A DNA stretch of 64,000 nt from Euonymus europaeus (lineage: Eukaryota > Streptophyta > Magnoliopsida > Celastrales > Celastraceae), in contig OY756960.1 in NCBI GenBank assembly GCA_963580455.1, positions 21,573,238-21,637,237 on the forward strand, given 5' to 3'. Position 1 is the stretch's first letter; each line of letters starts with the position of its first letter. Of this stretch, positions 1 to 10,406 are shown one piece after another. The notes under the pieces were generated by a model that was given only the letters and a program-made list of their open reading frames with translations, ran no database searches and was not told the DNA's origin. Both the position numbers and the translations under genes were made by a program.

Positions 1-920
1 TGTCAACCACCATAATATATTCTCAACTCTTATCGGCATCATTACAACTAGTAGTTTTGTGAAAGCTTCACCATTATCTTCTCCATTCTTGATAATATTA
101 TCCGTTTTGAGTTATCCAATTTTTACGAATATATCGAATTCACACAACTTTATTTCTCATCAATATAAACTTATCACTAGATCACAAGATTCTTATGATT
201 CACAAAGTCATATATATATATATATCATCTAACTTCTTAAGAGATTCAAGACAGATCTAAAGGCTCTGTAATTTTCAAAATGTACAATTTTCATCTAATG
301 ATTTATGAGGTACAATTATCACAATGCACTTCTGTATTTTCTTCACTAAACTTATTTTCCACGATTGAATGAGAATTGTAGAATTCCTTCATCTATTCAA
401 TACATATATTACCATTTGAAATTCATTTCAAATGCCAAACAATAGACCCCACAACCCCATTCCCAACTCTCACTTCATTTTCATTTCTCATGCATTCTTA
501 TTCTCTGTCGTCCATGATTTATGGAATTTTTCTTTACATTTGTACAAGAAGCATGCGTGTTGCATATGTACAGCAAGTCAATATATATATAAGGAGAATA
601 TTGTTTGACCTATCTTTGTCAATTGTCATCTAATTGAGTCTTATGTTCGAAGACTCAATACATTAGGTCTACGTATGCTAGTCCAGAGCAGAATTGTGTA
701 TCAGAACTTTAATTTTTACATTATTCTTGATAAGGTCCTGTGTCATCCTAATTAATTCCTTCCGCGGGTGTTCCAGAAAGATGGTCGAGCATTATATATT
801 CTCCATCTTTTGCTTGGAGCTATCTATCTTTTTTTATTAGAGATTACAACCAGGAGCAGAATAAGGATAATATATTGACCAGAATGTCATATTGAAACTT
901 TGAGCGCAGAAATATACAGA
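1..920. other. AT-rich intergenic DNA, no gene seen
   Basis: No convincing reading frame on either strand. It holds short TA microsatellites (near 211-225 and 581-591) and otherwise featureless AT-rich sequence. Confidence 0.6.
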
Positions 921-1330
921 TGTTAGAGCAAATTATATAGCAAAATAATCAAATAAAGAGAAAAAAAGAAGAATGCGAGAGATTTACGAGGTTCAGTAAA
1001 AATATATACGTCTATAATTTATGGTTTTTTTGACGTGCGAATTTCAATGTATATAATTAGGATTTTACCTCTACGATAAGCTCCCTAGGCTCCTCAAAAA
1101 AACAATTATACTTATATATTAAAATAAATCGACGCTCGACACTCGACAGATTACCGTATCATACAGCTCCGATCCCCTCTCGCACAACGTCACACCTTTC
1201 AGAAGTTTTTTTTGATGTCACATTATGATGCTTCCAATCGATTTTTTTTTATCGACCTACGTGTCCAAATCGTAAAAGTAGTATCGGCTTAGAATTTTCG
1301 ATCGCTGTAGAAATCTACGCATTTTTCCCT
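921..1330. mobile_element. Possible Ty1/copia-type LTR remnant
   Basis: The segment opens with TGTTAGAGCAAATTATA and contains gagatttacgaggttc near 980, a combination I associate with plant copia LTRs. I found no matching right end (CTCTAACA), target duplication or internal coding region, so this is at best a truncated LTR. It lies immediately upstream of the gene at 1582 and may contribute to that gene's promoter. Confidence 0.33.
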
Positions 1331-1581
1331 GAATGAAAACACAGCAATGCAATGATACCGGACGAAGACTTGTCACCAGGCCCAATAAACAAAATACAGC
1401 CCAAGGCCCAATAAATATGCAAGCCCACGGTCGAACCTAAAAACCCACCCATATCCCACGGTATACTTTTCATATCCTCCCTCCGCAACCCAAACTCCCT
1501 TCGATCACATCCAGCCACATTGCAGAGCCAAGCTACCCGAAGGATTCTAAAGAGGCGATTTTGAATCAGAAAAGGCTGCAC

Positions 1582-3668
1582 ATGGCCTCTTCTCGATACC
1601 TGCTGCGCACCGTCCGCTCCTTCTGCACCGCTGCCTCCACACACCACAAAAACCATCAAAACACGCACAATTACCTTAAACCCAATACGTTCATTGGCAG
1701 CTGGAATCCGCCGAAGGACCCCAAAGAGGCGGAGAAGCAGCTGGCCCAGCTGAGGAGAGACTATGCTAAGCAGGTCAAGGAAGTTCGGAAGGAGTATATA
1801 CGCGAGGTTGAGCTCATGCGCCTAGAGAAGCAGCGCAAAGACGAGTCCAGGAGAGAGGCCCTTAAAGCTGCCAATGAGGAGCGGAAGAAACTGAAAGCCG
1901 AGGCAGCGAAAGCCCGGGCCCAGGAACGGAAGGTCGCCCAGGAAGAGTTTCGACAAACCCTTGTATGTGAATCTGATCTCTAATTGCGTTTGATTGATGA
2001 TGAATTTTTCTGGGGATTGTGCAAAACTGATAACGGGATTTGCTTTTGGGTTTTGATAGTGAGGGAAATCTGATAGAAAGTTAGGAACCTAGGGATTAAA
2101 TTTAAATCTTGTGTTTACTTGACTGGTTCTCTCTAAAGCTATAAATAGGAGATATCAAAGTTGAGGCTTCAAAATTTCGTTTCTTCTACTTGGGTGGGGG
2201 TTGAGGGTTGCGTTAGTTTTGTAACAGAGAACAATGTTTGATAGCTGATGAAATGCTGAGTGCTGACAGAACAACAAAATTGGAATTTGGGGAATAGATT
2301 TAGCACTAATTGGTTGAGGTATCCTAGGTTGGTTATGCCTCAATGCCCCTCTGTATGAGGGTATTTTACTGGATGATGAGAATATTTGGGATAAGAAACA
2401 TGTTTGAAATGTTACAGAAACTTCTGTTGCTTGAAGTTCACTTGGGTTGAGGTTGATTGTCACGTTTGGTGGTTGGAAAAATGTAGGAAAAGAAAGGGAT
2501 TGGGTTCTTAAATCTAAATCTTCCTGTTAAGCTGAAAGGTGAGGAATCACTGAAGTTCTCATGATGATGCCAATTTTTGGAATTGTTTTTTTTTTTTAAT
2601 CTTTTCAATTTTGTTTACAGAAAACTATGTTTATAAAAGCAGTAATTAGTTTAGGCATTTTAATGCTTTGTAAGATTTTTGAAGGGCTTTTAATAACTGG
2701 TAAAGGTGCTGTGTTTTAGAAAGAAAAGAGGAAAACAGAATATAAAATTTAGATGAAATTTTAGTAAACACTCTTTGCAGAACTTCATAAATCTTCCAAA
2801 GGATTTTATTCAGGAAAAACATATTTTTTATGTTAAATAATTGTATTATGGGGCAACAATGGGAGCGGAGAAATGTTTGTTGCACATAACATAACCCAGT
2901 TTATGCCTATGAAATTACTTCCGTTTCCCAAACTTTTCATGGTCTAAGGGCAATGTAGCAGCAGGTGATTTTCTAAACTCTCCTTGTGACTTGTTCTCTT
3001 CTCTTTTTTTTGGCCAATTTTGTCTTGTTCATATGCTGATTGTTTTGATGAAGAGTGGGCTCTACTATCCTATATGGGAAATGAATAGACATATTGATTC
3101 TAATAAAAGATTGTGTGTGTGCGTCTGTTATGTGAACTTTTGCAAACAGCTACTTTGGATAAAAAAAGATGTTGAATTACCGCGGTATAGTTTAAAATTG
3201 TTTCATTTTTCTGACATGACAGTTTGAGTACTCGTATTTTCTTTAAAAATCTAGTACAACATTCTAAGAGTAAGCGCACAGACATTAAACGTCTCTTTAT
3301 TAAAGAGCTTGTTGACAAAAACTAATGGACTTTATTGGAGTAATCTATATATTTTGTGTTTGATGGCACCTTGAGGAGCTGTAGCTCCTCATGAAATTAT
3401 TTACTCATGCATATTCTGAAGTTTTTTCTGTAATCAAGGAAATGCTGTACGGAGAAAAATTTCCTGTAGTTTAGTTTCTTAATTTTGGTCCATGCAGTTG
3501 AAAGAAAAAGCAGAGAAACTTGAGAATTGGAAGATGAAGGAAACAAAGAGGGAAGAGAAGAAGAGAGAGAATAATGAACTTTTGCACAAAAAAAGTTCAG
3601 TGTGGATTGATGAACATCAGTTGGGAGAGAAAATACTGGAAGTCATTGTCGACACCACGCCCCTTTGA
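1582..3668 (+). CDS. Small basic coiled-coil protein, probably mitochondrial
   Basis: Two coding exons, 1582-1962 and 3498-3668, joined in phase 0 (CTT|GTATGT donor, gcag acceptor), give 183 aa. I chose the ATG at 1582; the open frame upstream of it has no earlier ATG. Residues 1-20 (MASSRYLLRTVRSFCTAAST) are rich in Arg and Ser without acids, like a mitochondrial presequence. Next comes FIGSWNPPKDPKEAEKQL, then a long Lys/Glu/Arg/Ala helix (about 45-165) with the heptad character of a coiled coil, ending in a short SSVWIDEHQLGEKILEVI block. I do not recognise the gene with certainty. A short presequence plus a charged helix recalls mitoribosomal proteins of the mS26 type, but that is inference from architecture only. 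The frame is intact and codon use looks coding. Confidence 0.8.
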
Positions 3669-3854
3669 GTCATTTTGGTTCCCAACTTTTGCATTTGCAT
3701 CTATCCTCCAAAAGTCGAACGCAAATGAGTTGAAATATAATGTTGAATAATTTGAACATACTTTTAATAACATCTCTGCGGATTGAATTATCTTGATGAG
3801 AATATACATATCTTCTTTGTGTGGATTTATTTTTCGTAAGTAATGTTTTTTAAT

Positions 3855-3960
3855 TACTCTCTCCGTCTCATAAAAATAGTCTTACTTTTTTTTTCACACA
3901 GATTAAAAAAAAATTATTACTACAATGAGAACATTAAATTTTATTTGTACTTTATAATAT
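3855..3960. mobile_element. Stowaway-like MITE end (remnant)
   Basis: TACTCTCTCCGTCTCATAAA followed by AATAGTC resembles the terminal repeat of Tc1/mariner Stowaway elements of plants (CTCCCTCCGTCC...). I could not find the opposing inverted end, so the element is truncated or decayed. Confidence 0.45.
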
Positions 3961-4260
3961 GCCCTTAATTAATTAATATATTTTGTTTACCTTTCATTTC
4001 ATAGAAGATGAAAATGTTTGTAAGATAACGAAACACATTAAATAAGGGCCTTTTAGGAGATTAATTAATTAACTATATTCTAAAAAGTGAAATTGGACTA
4101 TAATTTGGGACAGATAAATAAGGAATTCAAACACCAAAGCGAGTCGCAGGGAAGCTATATGAAGCCATGTAGAATGTGATGGATATAATATATAGTAAGA
4201 TTTGCAGGCAAAGATAATCAAATATTTTAGCCTGTCATTACTAGGGGAAGGAGAGTACTG

Positions 4261-4429
4261 CTTGTGTCTGCTACCGTAAGGCTGCACATCCTGCGACTTA
4301 CATCTGTCAGTGACTCCCAGGGCAGGGAACTGACAGACGGGTTTCGGTTTCTCGACCCCAAACCGAATATACAGTGGGTTCACTCCATGTCGTTTAGGTT
4401 ATTTTGAGGTAACCCTTGTGTCTGCTACC
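4261..4429. repeat. 139-bp chain of four hairpins between 15-bp direct repeats
   Basis: CTTGTGTCTGCTACC occurs at 4261-4275 and again, identically, at 4415-4429. Between them four hairpins follow one another: GTAAG/CTTAC (4276-4280/4297-4301, with inner GCA/TGC pairing), CTGTCAGT/ACTGACAG (4304-4311/4329-4336), TTCGGTTT/AAACCGAA (4343-4350/4360-4367) and GGTTA/TAACC (4397-4401/4410-4414). The outer stems begin and end exactly at the direct repeats. There is no poly-A tail and no long terminal inverted repeat. The left-end sequence continues from the receptor-kinase relic, so the block looks inserted into it. Nature unknown. Confidence 0.6.
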
Positions 4430-4622
4430 TCCTCCTGTAAGTGTCATATGTGTCTTCTTTCAGTTACAAAGCTTTGCTAGTCCAAAATCAGGCACTTTAT
4501 GGCACAACTCACTAATCAAGAGAATGTTTCCAGTCTTTGTCATAGAGTATCATTATTCTCTGCTGACACTCTTCATGTAAATATGCAATCCCTCTAGCAG
4601 TACCAACTGCAATGCTTCCCAC
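4430..4622 (-). pseudogene. Receptor-like kinase fragment (LRK10L/PR5K type)
   Basis: Reading the minus strand, 4622 downward gives VGSIAVGTARGIAYLHEECQ, the helix before the catalytic loop of LRK10-like and PR5-like receptor kinases. The catalytic HRD/HYD loop that should follow is lost to frame damage. The DFG motif survives at 4463-4489 as DFGLAKLCN, followed by a stop and then KKTHMTLTGGG from the activation loop. Only about 60 codons of the kinase domain remain, with stops and at least one frame change, so this is a relic. The hairpin block lies at its 3' side and the solo LTR at its 5' side. Confidence 0.7.
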
Positions 4623-4693
4623 GCCGTAGTACTATATCGCCCCCTGCAAAATAGTGATCGGTCCACAGAACTCCTCTCCCATAACTTATAAAT

Positions 4694-5578
4694 TGTTGGA
4701 AAAGTCATGACTTTGATCATGTATTTAATGGAGATCCAATTACGGAATAATTGAAATTAGAACATGAATACGTTGAGTTTTATGTGGAGAATAATCATAT
4801 GTATTCACTTGTTCAAAATCAAGCAAAGAGTGAATGAAATGTTGCTACAAAATGAGCTATTTGAGCATGATCAAATATAAGGAAAAATGAATGTCTCACA
4901 AACTCTTGTGTGTTGGACATAGACCTTGGGCCCAAGAGCACCCAAGCTTTTGTGAGAGGGAGGGAATGCACATTATGCTAAATACTAACATGCGCGCTCG
5001 CAGTCACCGCCGTTAGTTCGCGCGCGTGTGTGGTGGACTTGTTCACCAGTGCATTTCTTTTTGGGCCACGTTCAATAGGCTTTAAGCCCTTGTTTCCTAT
5101 TAGTCCATGACTCATGGGCTACCTGTTAGCCCGGTCCGAAATCCAGAAACAGATATAATTGTATTCAATTATCTGTTAGATAATATCAATTTAAGGATTA
5201 TTTTCCAATCCGGTTTTGGCTTAATCTTCTCTCCCCCCTCATACACTATAAATAGGGCCCTTTAGTTCATGAAACATACACAAAAAATTCACAGCATTCA
5301 CATGCATAAGAGTTGAGAGGAGCTGTCATCATCATTCCTCGGAGTGCCGCTTCCATTATGTGCAGGTGCTGTCATTCTATCCTGGGAGGCGATTAAGTCT
5401 TAAGAAGATAGAATTTACTTTGGCCTTGGCGTTTCTGTTTCTTACTTTCTATCTCCTTTGTTCGTTCAATTGGTAATGTATTTTCATGTTCTTCTATGGT
5501 AATGAAATTCTGATTGATTTTTATTTTATTTATGTGAATTTGATCAATCCATAAACAAGTTTCGTTATCTATTCAACA
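4694..5578. mobile_element. Solo LTR (885 bp) of an LTR retrotransposon
   Basis: The segment begins TGTTGGAAAAG and ends TTCAACA, giving canonical TG...CA ends with a short inverted terminal repeat (TGTTG/CAACA). It is flanked by TAAAT (4689-4693) and TAAAC (5579-5583), a 5-bp target duplication with one mismatch. Inside, CTATAAATAGGGCCC near 5247 is a good TATA box and the GC-rich part after it would be the R/U5 region. No gag, pol, primer binding site or second LTR lies beside it, so it is best read as a solo LTR left by recombination between the two LTRs. Confidence 0.75.
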
Positions 5579-5583
5579 TAAAC

Positions 5584-7014
5584 AAGAGCTAGTAAATCCT
5601 CTTCGAAACAAAATTCTTAAGATGATTTGTTTTCCTTATAGTACCGGTAATTCTGCCGCCATTAAGCCACCGGGAAGCTCCCTCTGTAATCCGCTCCGAA
5701 ACTATCGGCACCGAGAATAGAAAAAAATATTCCAGCTGTTTGTAATTAGCCTTTTTTGTATGGTAATAGTAGCGACACACTAAGACAAGAATCAATTCAC
5801 TCAGATGTTGCAACTACAAAGAATGTGACATCCCACCCCAGTTGGCCAGTTGATATTTTTGACTTTTGGGAGTTCATCCTGGCTTCAATCGTGCACGTTT
5901 TTTGGCAACATGTGAATCTTTATTCAACATGTGAACGACAAACCTCAGCTGTAAGTAAGAATACTTTTAGGATTTGTCGACAAATTTGAAACACCAATCA
6001 AATAAACGAATTTGGTGCAGCCGATGGTTTATTTTCTGTTTTCTATTTTTAGTAACTTTTTTTTGGGTTTTCTGTTCTGTTTTCAAATGATTTCATACTT
6101 TTTTGTGTTTTTTGAAAAGACAATCAAACATGTTTATCGGAAAATAAAAACAAAAAAAATGCATGAAAAACAAGCATACCAGACATATTATTGCCATAAA
6201 TTCAATAAACGTGCTCGATAGTTTTGACATAGCATGAAGATAGGAACGCGGTGTGTGTTGAAGGTTTTTCCACTCAATTAGGTATTTCTCTCCTTCTCCT
6301 AATCTAACAGCTGCTCCCTATAGTACAAGTAGTACAATGGTTTAAGGATTGGAATGAGAAAGTACACTTAATTGTCCAAACGCATTAAGTTCTCAAATAA
6401 ATTTCTCAAACAAAAAAAATCGCTATAATAATATATTTTTCACGATCTATACTGATATGACCACCATGCAAAATGGATGAGGGAAGGGAACTCTGAAAAT
6501 TTTCAAAGTCTATAATTTTCATCCATTAATGGAGAAAAAATGTTGTGGAGAAAACATAAAATTATGGAAAAAGTCTCAAATCCATGCGAAATAAGGTCCA
6601 ATATACCATGTCCATTTAAAATTAAAAAGTAATAAAAATGAAAAACCCACACATTATGATATTTTCCAATATCACCATCGGTGTAACTACTGCTCATAGC
6701 CAACAAAATATCAAAGAAAGAAAAAGAATGGGAGGGAAAAAATATGATAAATCTTGGTCTGTCTCTTGGTGTAGCTAAACAAAAGAGCAATGAAATTCAT
6801 ATGCAACACGAGCTCAGGATCTCAAGTTTACCAATCTCGTCCAAACTTCTTCATCTCGCAGTGACCAAAAATGTAATCTAACTTTCTAAGAGTAGGCAAA
6901 AATTTAATCTACCTTTTACTCAAAGAAAAGACATGTCCCTGGAACAAAGGGCGAGCCTTGAATCCAGTGATGGAGTTGCTCTAGGTTTCGCAGGTCTCAA
7001 GAGCCTCGCATGAG
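5584..7014. other. Intergenic, no gene seen
   Basis: No supported coding sequence. The short open frames here have no recognisable motif. Sequence near 6040-6150 and 5960-6140 is T-rich and repeat-like. The right end may belong to the primary transcript of the MIR169 locus, downstream of its hairpin. Confidence 0.5.
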
Positions 7015-7115
7015 AAGAAGAGAACCAAATGTAGCCAAGAACAACTTGCCGGACGGAATAAAAACCAAATCAAGCAATGCCGGCAAGTCATCCTTGGCTG
7101 CATTCTATATACTCT
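7015..7115 (-). ncRNA. MIR169: MIR169 precursor hairpin
   Basis: On the minus strand, 7100 down to 7080 reads as the 21-nt miR169b/c sequence: it starts CAGCCAAGGATG and ends CTTGCCGG. Across a 27-nt loop (7053-7079) lies its near-perfect complement at 7052-7032 (minus strand CCGGCAAGTT...TTGGCTA), matching the known miR169 star strand. Pairing extends outside the duplex (gaatg before the miRNA against cattt after the star). The mature strand is on the 5' arm, as in other MIR169 genes; the plus strand gives a poorer match. miR169 guides cleavage of NF-YA (HAP2) transcription factor mRNAs, in drought and nitrogen responses. Upstream (7190-7300) contains TA-rich TATA-like sequence suited to a minus-strand promoter. 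Confidence 0.88.
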
Positions 7116-7857
7116 CAACAACTTCATGCAAATTTCTTAGACCAAAACCCTCTTCTTCTTTATTCATGTGTTTGATTGAGTGAGTTAATTAGGCATATAT
7201 ATACATAGTATAGGGTGGAAAAGTGTGTTAAGGTCATTGATTGCGGTAGCTATATCTTTCAAAAAAGGGCAGGGAACCAAATGATGCGACACTTGATCTT
7301 GTCGTTTGAAAATTGAAAAGTAAAATCAATAACATGTTTAATTTTTTTTTTATTTTAATTACAGCTTGATTCAACTTTCAGGAGAAAGAAAGTTCTCGCA
7401 AAGCCACACACGAAAAAAAAAAAAAAAAAAAAAAGACTGTAGCCCCTCAAAATCATACATTCTCATGTCGCCAAAAAATATTGTTTTGCTTACTGCTATA
7501 ATTCTTAAGTATGTATACATATATATATGTATACACAAGGCATACAACCAAACGGCAGGTTGTGAACTCCACCCAGTTAACATGTCAAAGAGTCTAATCC
7601 TTTAGCATATTGTTACAAAATTTTATCAGAGAACCAGGACCCAAGAAAGAAATAAAATCGGAAAAAGATCATTTGTGTATTGGATACAATGGATTTTAAT
7701 CTGTTGTGTTAAAAATACTCTACTGGTATTGTCCAATTAGAATTAATTGGAGCCTACCAGTCACATTTAAGTCTGAAATTCTTGGCCAAGAATACAATTA
7801 TTTATAACCCAATATAGTTAAGTCCGAAATTTTTGACCAAGAGTCTCCAGAATTCAC
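7116..7857. other. Intergenic; likely MIR169 promoter side
   Basis: No gene. Holds a 22-A run at 7413-7434 and a degenerate direct repeat (AAGTCTGAAATTCTTGGCCA near 7770, AAGTCCGAAATTTTTGACCA near 7822). TA-rich stretches near 7192-7212 could supply a TATA box for the minus-strand MIR169 transcript. Confidence 0.45.
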
Positions 7858-8818
7858 TAAGAGAAAGCTGACTTAAGGAGGAATATTTGGTATAGTGTTG
7901 CAAATTGGTGGAATATTTCTTGGTGCAACCCCGACAATATTTGCTCAGTGTTTGAACAGTGGAAATCAATGGTGAAAGGTGTTGTGCAGAAGAAAATTTG
8001 GATGATCATGTTCTTTGTAGTTGTGTGGACTATTTGGTTGGAAAGGAATGATGTTGTCTTTAAAGGCAAGCTAGTGGATTGGGGTTCAATAAATGCTTTG
8101 ATTTTTGCCAGATTACACCTATGGATATCCTACATACTTCCTCATTTTCCTTACACATCAGATCAGTTAGGTTTCTCGTCAGATCCTATAAGGACATGGA
8201 GTCATGCAGTGCTAAAGAAAAGAGGTACCTTGACGTGGAGACCACCACCATAGGGACATCTTAAGTGGAACGTTGATGGTTCGGCGATTGGTAAACCAGG
8301 CTTGTGTGGGATTGGTGGTGTGCTCAGGAATGACAGGGGAGAGGTATTATGTTTGTTTGCAAATGGCATTGGCATAGGCGACTCAAATGTGGCTGAGTAT
8401 AGAGCAATTCATAGAGCAATGGAGTTATCAACATTCAATCTCCCTGCTCGGTATGCTCATCTTCCCATTATCATTGAGACTGACTCCAAGAATGCACATA
8501 ATTGGGTACAAGAGGATGCTGTTGTTCCATGGAAGATGTGCCCATATCGAAATGATATTGATGCTGCAAGAGCACAGCTATCTTCAGTCACCATAAATCA
8601 CATTCTAAGAGAATGTAATGAGGTAGCTGACTTGCTGGCCAAAGAAGGAGTTTCACAGCTATCTAACTTCGTTATTTGGTTTTAATTTGTCACTGTAATG
8701 TTTTCTTTGTTTGTTATGTCTTCTCCTTGAAGGCTTTTTGTACTATGGTTTTCCTCCGCCTCTTGTGAGGGCTTTCTATTTTATTCTGTGGCTAAGCCTA
8801 TTCATCAAAAAAAAAAAA
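7858..8818 (+). mobile_element. 5'-truncated LINE with RNase H domain and poly-A tail
   Basis: From 7861 the frame reads ...NIWYSVANWWNISWCNPD, then VWTIWLERNDVVFKGK, hallmark of the region after reverse transcriptase in plant L1 LINEs. It continues into an RNase H domain with LKWNVDGSAIG, GIGGVLRNDRGEV, the acidic TDSKNAH block and NEVADLLAKEG, ending at 8685. A single in-frame TAG at 8251-8253, just before the RNase H domain, interrupts an otherwise open frame. A 3' untranslated region follows and ends in 12 A residues (8807-8818). The reverse transcriptase and endonuclease are absent, which is normal for a 5'-truncated insertion. I did not find a clear target duplication. Confidence 0.85.
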
Positions 8819-8819
8819 T

Positions 8820-9005
8820 CAATAAGCTTCGTAACCTCATTATCAAGTGGATTAGGTAACGAGCTAAGAAAAGCTTGCTTCATATTTGTATCATCAATAA
8901 CCTCAAGGATATAAAACCTTTTCGACATCCGGTCATAATGCTTTTCAAGAGCATTCCTTTGGAATGAGCAACATTTAAGCTTGAAGAACTCTCTAGCTAG
9001 CTTGA
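8820..9005 (-). mobile_element. Retroelement gag/capsid-like fragment
   Basis: On the minus strand about 60 codons are open and contain HYDRMSKRFYILEVIDD and QAFLSSLPNPLDNEV, a pattern seen in capsid or gag proteins of plant LTR elements and endogenous pararetroviruses. No zinc knuckle, protease or polymerase is attached. The LINE poly-A abuts it, so the LINE probably inserted in or beside it. The assignment to a family is inference. Confidence 0.38.
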
Positions 9006-10176
9006 TCTATATGATGTGAGAGGCAATGAAATGGCTATTGTTTTTCTCATATTCCTATGTCAATCTGGCATCAATCTTAAGCTAGTGATTTTGCAGATGA
9101 AATTGAACAACTCATGCTTGATTGGATTGATAAATTTGATGACAGTTCACAATGATAGACAAGGCATATCCAGGAAGGGCAATGAGTACCATAAATATTT
9201 CAAGGTTTTGTCTTGATCTTAATAATAAATAAAATTGGTTTGATGTGACTACTTTATTAAAGTAGGTCGTCTTGTAATATATAATATATTATTATTATTA
9301 TTATATGTCCCAATGTTTTATGCTGTCAGGGATTTATCCCGTAATATACTCATGAAATGTGTGTGAATGGATTTAACCTTGTGTGTTTCCCTGTTTTGCC
9401 TATAAAGGGCTTGTATGCTATACTGGTGAAAAATAAGATGACCAAGAGTACACTTATTTATTTATAATTGAAGAAAACTGCTTATCATGGATTTAGTATA
9501 AATGGACTGAATAATAATTAAAAAAAATGGACGCTTTAAGTCATAATTTCAACTAGAGCAGTTTTTTTTTTTGGCGTTCTTTTCTTTTATATTTGTGCAC
9601 GCAAATATTCTACATGTTCCCGATCCCACCTATTGAAAAAACCTTGAGCACGGAGGAGTTGTTTCTCTTTTTAATTGACTTCATTTCAAGCACCTTTATT
9701 GAGGAATATGAAATTCAACAAAAGGGAGAATAGAAGGCTGGAGTTTTGAACAAATAATGGAAGACCTAGCACTTGGAATAAGATTGAATGGGCTGAGTGG
9801 ATTTTGAAAAGTTTAAAGAGGGAATGTGATTCTCAGAATAGGGAATGTCTTAATGCCATCAAAATAATTGTGGGTTTGACCAGTTTTGTTTGTTATCTTC
9901 AAATATTTCTTATTCCAAGAATAAATCAAAAATTCCTTCAACACCTCATTTCAAAAACATTGTTCAAAATACTGAAAGGGCACAACAATTTGAAACCGGG
10001 TTCGGCTCGCCCATGATGAACTTGAACTGACCCATTGGGGGTTCTCGGATATGAACTAGAGAAGGAAGTTGGACCTGTTTTGCCAACTTCCCTACCAATT
10101 AGATGGAATCTAAAGTATGGGTTATTACATGCAATAAACAAATTAAAGAAGAAGAAAAAAATGCTCTCTCTAGTCT
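9006..10176. other. Intergenic, repeat-derived in part
   Basis: No supported gene. It contains an ATT microsatellite (near 9288-9303) and sequence at 9310-9440 with a cctataaagg TATA-like element near 9400 that could be decayed LTR. The short open frames show no motif. Confidence 0.45.
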
Positions 10177-10185
10177 CTAGAGTAC

Positions 10186-10249
10186 TTTTTTTTTTTGATA
10201 AATGAGATTAATTTTTATTAAGAATGATTAAAGTGAACAAAACCACCAG
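10186..10249 (-). mobile_element. 64-bp LINE 3' end with exact 9-bp target duplication
   Basis: The plus strand reads T11 then gataaatgagattaattt; its complement is a LINE-type tail (AATCTCATTTATC + poly-A). CTAGAGTAC stands directly before the T run (10177-10185) and again directly after the element (10250-10258). This is the signature of a severely 5'-truncated, target-primed insertion. Confidence 0.75.
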
Positions 10250-10406
10250 CTAGAGTACAATCCGAAACCAATTCACCAGCCAAAATAACACAAGTAGAAC
10301 TTGAAAAACACTACTTTTTGACAGCAGAATGAAACCAGCATAACATGAAGACTTCATCTTTGAAGTCAAAACCTTCTGCAAAATTGCAAATGCAAGCAAA
10401 ATAGGT

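Noticed and set aside
2155..2463. 102-aa minus-strand frame
   Set aside because: It lies inside the intron of the gene at 1582, without motif or codon bias.
4276..4414. Hammerhead ribozyme or retrozyme
   Set aside because: Hairpins are present, but neither strand shows the CUGANGA...GAAA core with a suitable third stem.
7366..7605. 79-aa frame with a lysine run
   Set aside because: The lysines come from a 22-A homopolymer; no conserved motif or splice context.
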